64,000 bases of DNA from Anaerorhabdus sp964386325 (GTDB lineage Bacteria > Bacillota_I > Bacilli_A > Erysipelotrichales > Erysipelotrichaceae). The notes under the pieces are model-generated. The model was not told the DNA's origin, searched no databases, and saw only the letters and a list, made by a program, of their open reading frames with translations. The first letter of the stretch is position 1; every line of letters begins with the position of its first letter. Location of the stretch: the NCBI GenBank assembly GCA_964386325.1, contig CAYLQY010000006.1, forward strand, positions 62,001 through 126,000, read 5' to 3'. Positions 17,228 to 25,596 of this stretch are shown here, one piece after another. A program made the translations under genes and the position numbers.

Positions 17228-17920
17228 ATGAAAAGAAGAATTATTAAAATAGATGAAGATAAATGTAATGGATGCGCAGCATGTGCAATTGCATGTCATG
17301 AAGGAGCAATAGGAATGGTGAATGGAAAGGCGAAACTATTACGCGATGATTATTGTGATGGGTTAGGTGATTGTTTGCCTACTTGTCCAACAGGTGCAAT
17401 CACATTCGAAGAGAGGGAAGCACTTGCATATGATCATGAAGCTGTTCAAGCAAATATGCAAAATCGTGAAGAAACACCATGTGCATGCCCTGGATCACAT
17501 GCGCGAGCATTGAATCATGTTATCGTAAATGAACAAGTTGAAAGAAAACAATCTAGTCAATTAAGACAATGGCCAGTACAAATTAAACTTGTCCCAACAA
17601 AAGCCTCTTATTTTGATGGTGCTAAGCTATTAATAGCGGCAGATTGTTCAGCGTATGCCTATGCTAATTTTCATGAAGATTTTATGAAAGGGTATGTAAC
17701 AATCGTAGGATGTCCTAAATTAGACATGGTTGACTACAGTGAAAAATTATCTGAAATACTTAGAAATAATGATATTAAAGAAATGAAAGTTATAAGAATG
17801 GAAGTGCCTTGCTGTGGTGGTATTGAACATGCAGCTATACAAGCATTGAAGAATAGTGGAAAGTTTATTCCATGGCAAGTGATTACAGTTTCTACAGAAG
17901 GAGAACTACTAAATGATTAA
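17228..17920 (+). CDS. 4Fe-4S dicluster protein with C-terminal cysteine motifs
   Basis: 230 residues from the ATG at 17228, 7 bases after AAGGAG; an in-frame GTG at 17222 overlaps that spacing. The first cluster motif is C-N-G-C-A-A-C-A-I-A-C. The second is C-D-G-L-G-D-C-L-P-T-C-P, the wider spacing found in this family. Two further cysteine sites follow: P-C-A-C-P-G (about 87), and V-G-C-P-K-L-D plus P-C-C-G-G in the last third. The family often accompanies hybrid-cluster protein or cupin genes in anaerobes and probably moves electrons; its partner is unknown. It overlaps the cupin gene by 8 bases. Confidence 0.8.
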   Translation: MKRRIIKIDEDKCNGCAACAIACHEGAIGMVNGKAKLLRDDYCDGLGDCLPTCPTGAITFEEREALAYDHEAVQANMQNREETPCACPGSHARALNHVIVNEQVERKQSSQLRQWPVQIKLVPTKASYFDGAKLLIAADCSAYAYANFHEDFMKGYVTIVGCPKLDMVDYSEKLSEILRNNDIKEMKVIRMEVPCCGGIEHAAIQALKNSGKFIPWQVITVSTEGELLND

Positions 17921-18236
17921 AAATATGAATTTTGAAGAAATTTTTGATATGCGTAATTTAATTGAAGTGAATCATGGTCAGGTAGTAAGTAAGACATTTG
18001 CACAAAATGAAGCAGTGAGTTTAACATTATTCGCATTCTCGAAGGATGAAGAAATAAGCACTCATGAATCAGATGGAGATGCATTAGTAACTATTTTAGA
18101 AGGAAGAGCAAGAATAACAATCGATGGAAAAATATTTATTCTTGAAGAAAAAGAATCTATTGTAATGCCTGCAAAAAAACCGCATGCAGTCTATGCTATT
18201 GAAAACTTTAAAATGTTATTAACCGTATTGTTTTGA
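17913..18236 (+). CDS. Small cupin-domain protein
   Basis: 107 residues, a single beta-barrel. The first cupin motif is weak (E-I-S-T-H-E-S-D-G-D-A, giving H and D/E metal ligands) and the second is M-P-A-K-K-P-H-A-V-Y-A. The pattern fits a one-domain cupin, often metal-binding. Translationally coupled to the Fe-S gene (8-base overlap), so it probably belongs to the same redox response. Enzymatic role unknown. Confidence 0.8.
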   Translation: MIKNMNFEEIFDMRNLIEVNHGQVVSKTFAQNEAVSLTLFAFSKDEEISTHESDGDALVTILEGRARITIDGKIFILEEKESIVMPAKKPHAVYAIENFKMLLTVLF

Positions 18237-18248
18237 AAGGAGAAAACA

Positions 18249-18434
18249 ATGAAAGCAAAAATAAATGCAGGATGTATTGGCTGTGGTATGTGTTCAAACT
18301 TGTGTCCTGAAGTATTCAGAATGAATGAAGATAATCTTGCTGAAGTATATGGCGAAGTTACAGCAGCTATCGAAGATTCGGTGAAACAAGCTAGAGACAA
18401 TTGCCCTGTACAAGTTATAGAAATTGAAGAATAA
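18249..18434 (+). CDS. Single-cluster [4Fe-4S] ferredoxin
   Basis: 61 residues. C-I-G-C-G-M-C-x-x-L-C-P near the start supplies CX2CX2C, followed by a nearby CP, and a distal D-N-C-P-V cysteine lies near residue 54. This is the short Thermotoga/Bacillus-type ferredoxin. It carries electrons, here presumably for the proteins upstream in the same operon. AAAGGAG precedes the ATG; a terminator overlaps the stop. Confidence 0.9.
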   Translation: MKAKINAGCIGCGMCSNLCPEVFRMNEDNLAEVYGEVTAAIEDSVKQARDNCPVQVIEIEE

Positions 18435-18460
18435 GTCTGTATATTTACAGGCTTTCTTTT
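18433..18460 (+). terminator. Terminator of the Fe-S operon
   Basis: AAGTCTGTA and TACAGGCTT arms (one T-G pair), 4-base loop, then a T-rich run. Confidence 0.78.
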
Positions 18461-18487
18461 TTTTATTTAACAAGTATAATGGATAGT

Positions 18488-19069
18488 ATGACAAAAAAGA
18501 AAAAATTAAAGCTTAAAACTACTTCTCTAAATATCATTCTTGCGATAGTTTCTTTAGTACTTATTGTAATTAGTTTTCGTATTGAAGGAGAGCGCAGAAG
18601 TTTAGAACTTGTATATCCAAGAGAATATAATGAGTATGTAGAAAAATATGCCTTAGAGTACCATATTGATAAAAATTTAGTTTATGCAATTATTCATCAA
18701 GAAAGTAAATTTAATCCGGACGCAGTATCAAGAGCGAATGCTAGAGGGTTAATGCAAATTACCGAAGATACATTTGAATGGTTAAAAATGCGCTTGAATG
18801 ATAAGGAAACAGTCTATGATGATTTGTTCGATCCGGAGACAAATATTAAGTATGGAACATATTTCTTAAGTTTATTAAAAAAAGAATTTAGTGAAGTGTC
18901 TACACAACTAGCGGGATATAATGCGGGATTGAATATTACAAAAACATGGCTATCGAATAAAGACTATTCAAAGAATGGTAAATTACTCGATGTTATTCCA
19001 TATCCTGAAACACAGAATTATGTTAAAATTGTGATGTATAATTACAAGATGTATAAGAAAATCTATTAG
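18488..19069 (+). CDS. Lytic transglycosylase, SLT domain
   Basis: 193 residues. A basic N-terminus and one membrane anchor (about 14-30) lead to an SLT domain that cleaves peptidoglycan glycan strands. IIHQESKFNPDAVSRANARG holds the catalytic glutamate, followed by L-M-Q-I-T and A-G-Y-N-A-G-L. The start is uncertain: TATAAT (18475-18480) overlaps an ATG at 18479 and lies only 8 bases before the ATG at 18488. No ribosome binding site precedes either, so the mRNA may be leaderless. rpiB follows after 9 bases. Confidence 0.85.
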   Translation: MTKKKKLKLKTTSLNIILAIVSLVLIVISFRIEGERRSLELVYPREYNEYVEKYALEYHIDKNLVYAIIHQESKFNPDAVSRANARGLMQITEDTFEWLKMRLNDKETVYDDLFDPETNIKYGTYFLSLLKKEFSEVSTQLAGYNAGLNITKTWLSNKDYSKNGKLLDVIPYPETQNYVKIVMYNYKMYKKIY

Positions 19070-19078
19070 GAGGTAAGT

Positions 19079-19525
19079 ATGAAAATTGGTATTGGTAATG
19101 ATCATTCAGCAGTGGAACTAAAAAAAGAAATCCTCAAACATTTAGTTAATCGTGGATTTGAAGTAGTGAATTATGGAACAGATGAACCTGAAAGTTATAA
19201 CTATGCATTTGCAGCAGAAAAAGTATCAACTGCAGTTATTGAAGGTGATGTTGATTGCGGTATTTGTATTTGTGGTACAGGTATTGGAATATCAATAGCA
19301 TGTAACAAAGTTAAAGGTATTCGTGCTTGTGTATGTTCTGAACCATTTTCTGCCAAACTTTCTAAGCAACATAACAACACAAATATTCTATGTTTTGGAG
19401 CACGTGTAGTTGGTGTTGAACTGGCGAAGATGATAGTGGATGAATGGGTGAATGCAACATTTGAAGGTGGGCGTCATGCAGAACGTGTTGCAACAATTAT
19501 GGATATTGAAAATAGAAATTGCTAA
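19079..19525 (+). CDS. rpiB: Ribose-5-phosphate isomerase B / RpiB-LacAB family
   Basis: 148 residues. IGNDHSAVELK at the N-terminus, G-I-C-I-C-G-T-G-I-G-I-S-I with the active-site cysteine, and SKQHNNTNILCFGARVVG are hallmark segments. It interconverts ribose-5-P and ribulose-5-P in the pentose phosphate pathway. A LacA/LacB role is less likely since no tagatose genes are near. AGGAGGTAAGT precedes the ATG, 9 bases after the transglycosylase. Confidence 0.92.
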   Translation: MKIGIGNDHSAVELKKEILKHLVNRGFEVVNYGTDEPESYNYAFAAEKVSTAVIEGDVDCGICICGTGIGISIACNKVKGIRACVCSEPFSAKLSKQHNNTNILCFGARVVGVELAKMIVDEWVNATFEGGRHAERVATIMDIENRNC

Positions 19526-19548
19526 AGTTGGGTAAAACCAACTTTTTC
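19524..19548 (+). terminator. rpiB terminator
   Basis: AAAGTTGG and CCAACTTT arms around GTAAAA, followed by T. Confidence 0.85.
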
Positions 19549-19609
19549 TTTGTAGCGTTGGCACAATCTTTGTGATAAAATTAGTCAAATAAGATTGGGG
19601 GATGAGAGA

Positions 19610-20977
19610 ATGAATTTATCAAAATATATTGGCGATAAAACATTTATGAAAGCTGCAATCATGGTTGGAGTACCACTGATGCTTCAACAACTAATTACAG
19701 GATCAGTCAATTTAGTTGATAACTTAATGGTAGGTCAATTGGGTGATGCTGCAATTGGTGGGGTTGCTGCAGTGAATCGTTTTTACATTATTGCACAATA
19801 TGGAACAAATGGAATTGTAGCAGCGGGCTCTATATTCATAGCACAGTACTTTGGCGCAAGACATATGGAGAAGATGAAAGAATCGTTTAGATTTTTACTT
19901 AACATATCTATTGCGATTATGTTAGTATTTTTCTTGCTTGTGTTTATATTTCCTGAAGCAATTTTAGGTTTCTTTACAAATGACCCAGCAGTTATTGAAA
20001 TGGGTGTGTTATACGCGCGATTAGTTTCATTTTCATATATTCCAATTGCAATAACACTTAGTATTTCTGGTTCAATGAGATCTGTTGGAGAAACGAAGAT
20101 ACCTTTAGTGGTCAGCGCGATTGCGGTATTAATTAACACATTTTTAAATTACTGTTTAATTTTTGGGAACTTTGGTTTTCCTCAATTAGGGATTCGTGGT
20201 GCAGCATATGCAACGTTAGTGGCTCGTTTTGTGGAAACTGGATTATTGCTGTATTTTATTAAAGAGTATGATTTTGACTTCAAAACTAAAATTAAAGAAA
20301 TGTTTCATGTACCAGCAGCCTTATCTAAAAAAATTATGATCAAAGCTGCTCCACTTGCGATGAATGAAATTTTATGGGCTGGTGGTATGGCAACGCTATT
20401 TAAATTTTATTCGACAAGGGGTCCGGAAGTAATGTCGGGATTCTCTATTTCAAGTACAATAGGAGATATCTTCTTTGTTTTATTTGGTGGTATGGCTGCA
20501 GCATCAACTGTGCTTATTTCACAACCATTAGGAGCAAATAAACTCGAGGAAGGTAGAAGGCATGGATATCAATTAATGGGTTTTAGTTTTATATTGTCTT
20601 TCATTTTTGCAACCCTCATGTTTATCGCAAGTTTTTACATTCCTTATTTATACCAAAACATATCTATGGATGCATTGAAAATAGCGGAAAATATGTTGCG
20701 AATACAAAGTTTTATGTTTGCGATCTATGTACTAAACACGCAAAACTACTTTGTTCTTCGAGCAGGTGGCGATACAAAATCCACACTAATTATGGATAGT
20801 GCATTTATGTGGTTAATTAATATTCCGCTCGTTGCATTACTAGCGTATTTCTCACCAATTGGAATTTATGCGTTGTATATTGCAGGGCAATCTACAGATT
20901 TAATTAAGTTAGCATTTGGCTATTGGTTAGTAAGAAAAGAAAAATGGGTAAGAAATTTAACACATGAAGAACTATAG
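19610..20977 (+). CDS. MATE-family efflux transporter
   Basis: 455 residues with about 12 membrane helices in two homologous halves. The N-terminal M-V-G-V-P-L-M-L-Q-Q-L, V-D-N-L-M-V-G-Q-L-G and G-S-M-R-S-V-G-E-T-K-I-P segments are MATE signatures. Exports cationic drugs or metabolites in exchange for Na+ or H+; substrate not predictable. The ATG at 19610 follows GGGGATGAGAG; a TTG at 19595 overlaps that site and is rejected. Confidence 0.92.
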   Translation: MNLSKYIGDKTFMKAAIMVGVPLMLQQLITGSVNLVDNLMVGQLGDAAIGGVAAVNRFYIIAQYGTNGIVAAGSIFIAQYFGARHMEKMKESFRFLLNISIAIMLVFFLLVFIFPEAILGFFTNDPAVIEMGVLYARLVSFSYIPIAITLSISGSMRSVGETKIPLVVSAIAVLINTFLNYCLIFGNFGFPQLGIRGAAYATLVARFVETGLLLYFIKEYDFDFKTKIKEMFHVPAALSKKIMIKAAPLAMNEILWAGGMATLFKFYSTRGPEVMSGFSISSTIGDIFFVLFGGMAAASTVLISQPLGANKLEEGRRHGYQLMGFSFILSFIFATLMFIASFYIPYLYQNISMDALKIAENMLRIQSFMFAIYVLNTQNYFVLRAGGDTKSTLIMDSAFMWLINIPLVALLAYFSPIGIYALYIAGQSTDLIKLAFGYWLVRKEKWVRNLTHEEL

Positions 20978-21005
20978 ACAGGTGATGAAAATCATCTGTT
21001 TTTTC
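20978..21005 (+). terminator. Terminator of the MATE gene
   Basis: ACAGGTGAT and ATCATCTGT arms (one G-T pair) around GAAA, followed by TTTTTT. Confidence 0.85.
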
Positions 21006-21007
21006 AT

Positions 21008-21093
21008 TTGACAAAGTGCAAAGAAAAAGATAAACTAGTGATAGTTAGTTAAGCCTAACTATTTTTTAAAGGTTATGGTTAGGTCAACCTAAC
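21008..21093 (+). promoter_or_regulatory. Promoter and two GTTAG-N6-CTAAC operators of the ABC operon
   Basis: TTGACA (21008-21013), 17-base spacer, TAAACT (21031-21036). Operator 1: ATAGTTAG and CTAACTAT arms at 21041-21062, over the start site. Operator 2: GTTAGGT and ACCTAAC arms at 21078-21093. Both contain GTTAG-N6-CTAAC, 34 bases apart. Placement implies repression. The sequence recalls DtxR-type metal boxes in base content, but the spacing differs, so the regulator is not identified. Confidence 0.7.
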
Positions 21094-21109
21094 AGTTTCG
21101 GAGGACTAT

Positions 21110-22840
21110 ATGATAAATAAAAGATTAATTAAAGAAATGAAATCTTCAATGAAGTATGTCAAAAGAAATGTAATATATCAATGGCTTAGTTTACTATCAA
21201 ACATTATTTTAATAATTACGATAGGTTCTTTCATTAACGATTTGATAGAAGAAAAAATCAATGGGCATTCTTTAATTATTCTAGTGACAATTGCGTTTTC
21301 AATGATTCTTATTCGCTCATTTTGTATGATTCAGGCTAGTAAAATGAGTTATTATGCGTCCAAAGATGTAAAACGTAATTTAAGAGAAAGTATCTATAAA
21401 AAAATATTGAGTTTAGGATCTTCTTACACGACTAAGGTTTCAACTGCTGAGGTTGTACAAATGTCTTCTGAAGGTGTAGAGCAGTTGGAAAATTATTTCG
21501 GTTCCTATCTTCCGCAATTTTTCTATAGTTTATTAGCTCCTATAACCTTATTTATATGGTTAGCTCCAATTAGCTTAACAGTTGCGATTATCTTGATAGT
21601 TTGTGTTCCACTTATTCCTATTTCAATTATTCTTGTACAGAAGTTTGCGAAGAAGTTATTGAAGAAGTATTGGGGACAATATACAACTCTTGGCGATAGC
21701 TTTCTTGAGAATCTACAAGGATTAACAACTTTAAAAATATATCAAGCTGATGAAAATCGCCATAAGAAAATGAATCAAGAAGCTGAAAATTTTAGAAAAG
21801 TTACGATGCGAGTATTAATCATGCAATTGAATTCCATATCCGTCATGGATTTAGTTGCATATGGAGCCTCCGCTCTAGGTATCATTGTAGCGATTCAACA
21901 AATGATGATAGGTAACTTAACGCTTGCACAAGGATTTATCATTGTTGTGCTAAGTGCAGAATTCTTCCTACCACTTCGATTACTAGGTTCTTATTTCCAC
22001 ATTGCCATGAATGGAATTGCATCTAGTGATAAGATTTTCAAGTTTCTTGATTTACCTCAAACTGATGATGGAACTATTGAATTCGCAACTGAAAATAGTA
22101 TTAAACTAGAAAAAGTATCATTTAGTTATGAAGATAAAGAAACACTTAAAGATATTGATTTAACAATTGAAAAAGGAAAGATAACAGCATTAATTGGCGA
22201 AAGTGGAAGTGGTAAAAGTACAATTACTTCGCTTTTAATGAAAAAAATTAAGCCGAGCAATGGAAGTATAAAAGTTGGAACAATTGATTTGAAAGATATT
22301 ACACAAGCAAGTTTAATGGAAAAAATAACACTTGTTAATTTAAATAGCTATGTATTTAAAGGAACCATTAGAGAAAATTTGATGATGGCGAAAAAGTATG
22401 CAAAAGATGAAGACTTATGGAATGTCTTAGATAAAGTTAATCTAAAAGAATACTTTGAATCACAAGAAGGATTAGATACTTTTATACAAGAGAAAGGCTC
22501 TAATTTATCAGGTGGGCAAAATCAAAGAGTTGTTTTAGCAAGGGCACTCCTTCATGATAGTGACGTATATATATTTGATGAAGCAACTTCTAATATTGAT
22601 AGTGAAAGTGAAAATAAAATACTGAGCTTAATCTATGAGCTATCCAAAAATAAAGCGGTTTTACTAATTACACATCGCTTAAAGAATGCGTTAAGTGCAT
22701 CTCAAATCATTGTGTTAGATGAAGGTAAGATTGTCGGTCAGGGTAATCATGAAACATTAATTAAAAATAATGATAAATATAAAACTTATTGGAAAACTCA
22801 AAATAAACTTGAAAATTTAGAATTGGAGATTGAAAGATGA
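21110..22840 (+). CDS. ABC exporter-type half transporter, subunit 1
   Basis: 576 residues. Six membrane helices (about 1-310) followed by a nucleotide-binding domain. Walker A is GESGSGKST, the signature is L-S-G-G-Q-N-Q-R, and Walker B is V-Y-I-F-D-E-A. Fold is type IV (exporter fold), as in CydDC and the IrtAB/YbtPQ importers. The partner subunit overlaps by 4 bases, so a heterodimer is expected. Operators at the promoter and the YgbA/YbaN neighbours suggest a metal-, haem- or NO-linked role (inference); no substrate can be read from sequence. Confidence 0.87.
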   Translation: MINKRLIKEMKSSMKYVKRNVIYQWLSLLSNIILIITIGSFINDLIEEKINGHSLIILVTIAFSMILIRSFCMIQASKMSYYASKDVKRNLRESIYKKILSLGSSYTTKVSTAEVVQMSSEGVEQLENYFGSYLPQFFYSLLAPITLFIWLAPISLTVAIILIVCVPLIPISIILVQKFAKKLLKKYWGQYTTLGDSFLENLQGLTTLKIYQADENRHKKMNQEAENFRKVTMRVLIMQLNSISVMDLVAYGASALGIIVAIQQMMIGNLTLAQGFIIVVLSAEFFLPLRLLGSYFHIAMNGIASSDKIFKFLDLPQTDDGTIEFATENSIKLEKVSFSYEDKETLKDIDLTIEKGKITALIGESGSGKSTITSLLMKKIKPSNGSIKVGTIDLKDITQASLMEKITLVNLNSYVFKGTIRENLMMAKKYAKDEDLWNVLDKVNLKEYFESQEGLDTFIQEKGSNLSGGQNQRVVLARALLHDSDVYIFDEATSNIDSESENKILSLIYELSKNKAVLLITHRLKNALSASQIIVLDEGKIVGQGNHETLIKNNDKYKTYWKTQNKLENLELEIER

Positions 22841-24486
22841 GAAAAAAATCTAAAATTATTATAAATCTCTTGAAGATTATAAAACCAATGACTGGAGTTA
22901 TGATCATTGCAATTATCTTGGGTGTTCTTGGATTCTTAGCAGCAATATTCATTCCTATCTTAGGGGGTATGGGACTTCTTGAAGTGTTTCAAACGCAACA
23001 AATATCATATTTTATTTTTATAGCAATGGTTATTTTAGCGATAGCTCGAGGATTCTTGCGATATGGTGAGCAGGCGTGTAATCATTATGTGGCATTTAAG
23101 ATATTAGCGATTCTTAGAGATAAAGTATTCACAGTTTTAAGAAGCTTAGCACCAGCTAAATTAGAAGGTAAGGATAAAGGAAATTTAATTTCGGTGATTA
23201 CATCTGACATTGAACTACTAGAAGTCTTTTATGCTCATACAATTTCACCCGTATGTATTGCGTTTATTATGACAAGTATTATGAGTATCTTTATTGGTAG
23301 TTATCACCCATTGTTAGGTATAATTGCATTTAGTGGATATGCCGTAGTGGGAATTGGTGTTCCTTTTGTTATTTCGAATCAATCACAGAAGTACGGTACT
23401 TCTATCCGCAATCAAATTGGTGAAATAAGTAGTACAATTTTAGATAATATTCGTGGTATCAGTGAAAGCATTCAATATAACTGTGGTGAAGAAAAACTTC
23501 AACTAATCAATGAATTAACTGAAGAAATGTCGAGTAAAGAAAAAGAATTAAAATTAATCTCTGGAAAAAGTACGGCAATTATTAATGCATTCATCTTACT
23601 TTTTGGGATGATTATCTTAGTGGTATCAAGTTATTTGTATACTCAAGGGATTGTATCAATTGATGCAGTAATATTATCAACAATTACAATGCTAAGTTCA
23701 TTTGGACCAGTTGTTGCAATAGCGAATCTTGGAACTGGATTATCACATACATTCGCAGCAGCGAATCGTGTATTAGATTTGCTTGAAGAACAACCAATTG
23801 TTCAAGAAACATATGGTAATGATAATGTAGCATTTGAAGGGATTGAAATTCAGAATGTTTCATTTAGTTATGATGAAGAAAAAATAGTAAAGGATTGTAA
23901 TTTAAATAGTCGTAAAAATAAAATACTTGGAATCGCAGGGAAAAGTGGTGCAGGGAAATCAACGCTTTTAAAGTTATTAATGCGTTTTTGGGATGTAAAT
24001 CATGGGGAGATTAAAATTTCAAATAAAGATATAAAAGAATTGAAAACAAATAATCTTAGAAATCTTGAAAGTTTCGTAACCCAAGAAACAATTTTATTTA
24101 AAGATACAATAGAAAATAATTTGAAAATTGCAAATCTAAATGCCACAAAAGAACAAATCATAGAAGCATGTAAAAAAGCATCGCTTCATGAGTTTATAAA
24201 TACTTTACCGAATGGATATCAAACAATGGTGGGTGAATTAGGTGATACACTTTCAGGTGGTGAAAGACAAAGAATAGGAGTAGCACGGGCATTTCTTCAC
24301 GACGCTCCATTGATTCTATTGGATGAACCAACAAGCAATTTAGATAATCTTAATGAAGCAATTATTCTAAACGCTTTGAAGCAACAAGAAGATAAGACAA
24401 TAGTCTTAGTTTCACATCGACCTTCAACTTTATGTATTGCTGATGATGTTGTTCATATGAAAGATGGCAAAGTAATATATGAATGA
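22837..24486 (+). CDS. ABC exporter-type half transporter, subunit 2
   Basis: 549 residues, same plan as its partner: membrane domain to about residue 310, then an ATPase with GKSGAGKST, L-S-G-G-E-R-Q-R and L-I-L-L-D-E-P-T. This subunit has the canonical D-E-P catalytic glutamate, while subunit 1 has D-E-A. It starts inside the end of subunit 1 (ATGA overlap) and overlaps the next gene by 8 bases, so all four genes are coupled. Confidence 0.87.
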   Translation: MRKKSKIIINLLKIIKPMTGVMIIAIILGVLGFLAAIFIPILGGMGLLEVFQTQQISYFIFIAMVILAIARGFLRYGEQACNHYVAFKILAILRDKVFTVLRSLAPAKLEGKDKGNLISVITSDIELLEVFYAHTISPVCIAFIMTSIMSIFIGSYHPLLGIIAFSGYAVVGIGVPFVISNQSQKYGTSIRNQIGEISSTILDNIRGISESIQYNCGEEKLQLINELTEEMSSKEKELKLISGKSTAIINAFILLFGMIILVVSSYLYTQGIVSIDAVILSTITMLSSFGPVVAIANLGTGLSHTFAAANRVLDLLEEQPIVQETYGNDNVAFEGIEIQNVSFSYDEEKIVKDCNLNSRKNKILGIAGKSGAGKSTLLKLLMRFWDVNHGEIKISNKDIKELKTNNLRNLESFVTQETILFKDTIENNLKIANLNATKEQIIEACKKASLHEFINTLPNGYQTMVGELGDTLSGGERQRIGVARAFLHDAPLILLDEPTSNLDNLNEAIILNALKQQEDKTIVLVSHRPSTLCIADDVVHMKDGKVIYE

Positions 24487-24802
24487 TGTGCAGAAAAGAA
24501 TAAAACAAGAGAAAGCAACAATTGAAACAATGATCCGACTTTATTGTAAAGGGAATCATGGTAAAGAGTTATGTGATGATTGTAATAAAATTCGTGACTA
24601 TGCATTTATGAGAATTGATTATTGTCCATTCATGGAAACTAAAACATTTTGTAGTTCATGCAAAGTACATTGTTACAAAAAAGATATGCGAGAAAAGATT
24701 AAAGTTGTTATGCGTTATGCAGGACCTAGAATGTTATTTACAAATCCAATTCTAGTCACAAAGCATTTATTTGAGGAAATCAAGAGAAGGAGAGAAGAAT
24801 GA
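24479..24802 (+). CDS. YgbA-like 'nitrous oxide-stimulated promoter' family protein
   Basis: 107 residues, cysteine-rich: L-Y-C, E-L-C-D-D-C, D-Y-C-P-F, F-C-S-S-C and H-C-Y. The order matches the PF11756 family as I recall it, named after NO-responsive enterobacterial ygbA. The cysteines probably hold a metal or Fe-S cluster (inference). The C-terminal R-Y-A-G-P-R-M-L-F-x-N-P block is the family's other conserved part. Overlaps both neighbours by a few bases. Biochemical role unknown. Confidence 0.78.
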   Translation: MNDVQKRIKQEKATIETMIRLYCKGNHGKELCDDCNKIRDYAFMRIDYCPFMETKTFCSSCKVHCYKKDMREKIKVVMRYAGPRMLFTNPILVTKHLFEEIKRRREE

Positions 24803-25206
24803 AATATATTTATATCGTATTAGGCTCTATAAGCCTCGTTTTGGGGGCTATAGGTGCAATTGTACCTCTTATGCCATCATTTGTGTTTTTGTTGTTTGCG
24901 GGCTTTTGTTTCGCACGTAGTTCGAAGAAATTAAATGATTGGTTTAAGAATACAAATTTATACAAGAATAATTTAGAAAGTTATGTTCAAAAGAGAAGTA
25001 TGTCTTTGAAAGTTAAAATAAAAATAATGAGTATGGTTTCTGCGACAATGGCAATTGGATTCATTATGATGAAGAATGTACCAGTAGGTAGATTGATATT
25101 ATTTATCGTGTGGTTGTTTCATATTGGATACTTTGTATTCGCAGTAAAAACAGAATCTAAGAAACCAGTAAAATTGGTAACAAAAGAAGCGAATGAAGTA
25201 TCCTAA
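24799..25206 (+). CDS. YbaN-like DUF454 membrane protein
   Basis: 135 residues. Hydrophobic helices at about 3-20 and 24-40, then two more in 75-112. L-G-A-I-G-A-I-V-P-L-M-P-S-F-V-F-L-L-F-A-G-F-C-F-A-R-S-S (shown as spaced motif) is the DUF454 hallmark. Unknown function; the family is often next to haem- or iron-linked genes. Last gene of the four-gene operon, starting within the YgbA-like gene. Confidence 0.85.
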   Translation: MKYIYIVLGSISLVLGAIGAIVPLMPSFVFLLFAGFCFARSSKKLNDWFKNTNLYKNNLESYVQKRSMSLKVKIKIMSMVSATMAIGFIMMKNVPVGRLILFIVWLFHIGYFVFAVKTESKKPVKLVTKEANEVS

Positions 25207-25261
25207 AATATTTTTTAAAAAAGTATAAAAAATGGTTGCAATGAACTACATCACATGTTAT

Positions 25262-25267
25262 TATAAT
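25262..25267 (+). promoter_or_regulatory. -10 box for the tRNA-Asn/Glu transcript
   Basis: TATAAT 9 bases before the tRNA. The only -35 candidate, TTGCAA at 25236-25241, is spaced by 20 bases, so the -35 is uncertain. Confidence 0.5.
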
Positions 25268-25276
25268 TTAGCACAC

Positions 25277-25352
25277 GCCTAAATAGCTCAGTCGGTAGAG
25301 CAAACGGCTGTTAACCGTTAGGTCACAGGTTCGAGCCCTGTTTTAGGCGCCA
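25277..25352 (+). tRNA. tRNA-Asn (GTT), CCA encoded
   Basis: Full cloverleaf: acceptor GCCTAAA with TTTAGGC, discriminator G, CCA at 25350-25352; anticodon stem AACGG/CCGTT with loop CTGTTAA, anticodon GTT; T arm ACAGG/CCTGT. Confidence 0.96.
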
Positions 25353-25360
25353 TTTTTTTT

Positions 25361-25437
25361 GGCTCGTTGGTGAAGCGGCTTAACACAGCGCCCTTTCACG
25401 GCGTCATTCACGGGTTCGAATCCCGTACGAGTCACCA
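25361..25437 (+). tRNA. tRNA-Glu (TTC), CCA encoded
   Basis: Acceptor GGCTCGT with ACGAGTC, discriminator A, CCA at 25435-25437; anticodon loop CTTTCAC, anticodon TTC; T arm ACGGG/CCCGT. It lies 8 bases after tRNA-Asn, in the same transcript. Confidence 0.95.
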
Positions 25438-25449
25438 AAAGAAAATACT

Positions 25450-25467
25450 AGCCCGCAAGGGCTTTTA
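25450..25467 (+). terminator. Terminator after tRNA-Glu
   Basis: AGCCC and GGGCT arms with a GCAA loop, then TTTT. Confidence 0.75.
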
Positions 25468-25472
25468 TTGAA

Positions 25473-25501
25473 TTGAAATTATACTTTATGAAGTATATAA
25501 T
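25473..25501 (+). promoter_or_regulatory. tRNA-Lys promoter
   Basis: TTGAAA (25473-25478), 17-base spacer, TATAAT (25496-25501). Confidence 0.75.
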
Positions 25502-25511
25502 AAGTGTGCAT

Positions 25512-25587
25512 GACTCCTTAGCTCAGATGGTAGAGCAACTGACTCTTAATCAGTGGGTCTGGGGTTCGATCCCCCAAGGAGTCACCA
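25512..25587 (+). tRNA. tRNA-Lys (CTT), CCA encoded; integration site of the adjoining element
   Basis: Acceptor GACTCCT with AGGAGTC, discriminator A, CCA at 25585-25587; anticodon stem ACTGA/TCAGT with loop CTCTTAA, anticodon CTT. Its 3' segment 25565-25582 is repeated at 31883-31900, marking it as an attachment site. Confidence 0.95.
25565..25582 (+). repeat. attL: 3' end of tRNA-Lys
   Basis: TTCGATCCCCCAAGGAGT, inside the T-arm and acceptor of tRNA-Lys; identical to 31883-31900. Confidence 0.78.
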
Positions 25588-25596
25588 GTGATAAAC

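Noticed and set aside
21044..21093. Operators considered as DtxR/IdeR iron boxes
   Set aside because: TTAGG and CCTAA halves are spaced by 4 in the second operator and are not present in the first; the standard box has a 9-base spacer. Left as unidentified.
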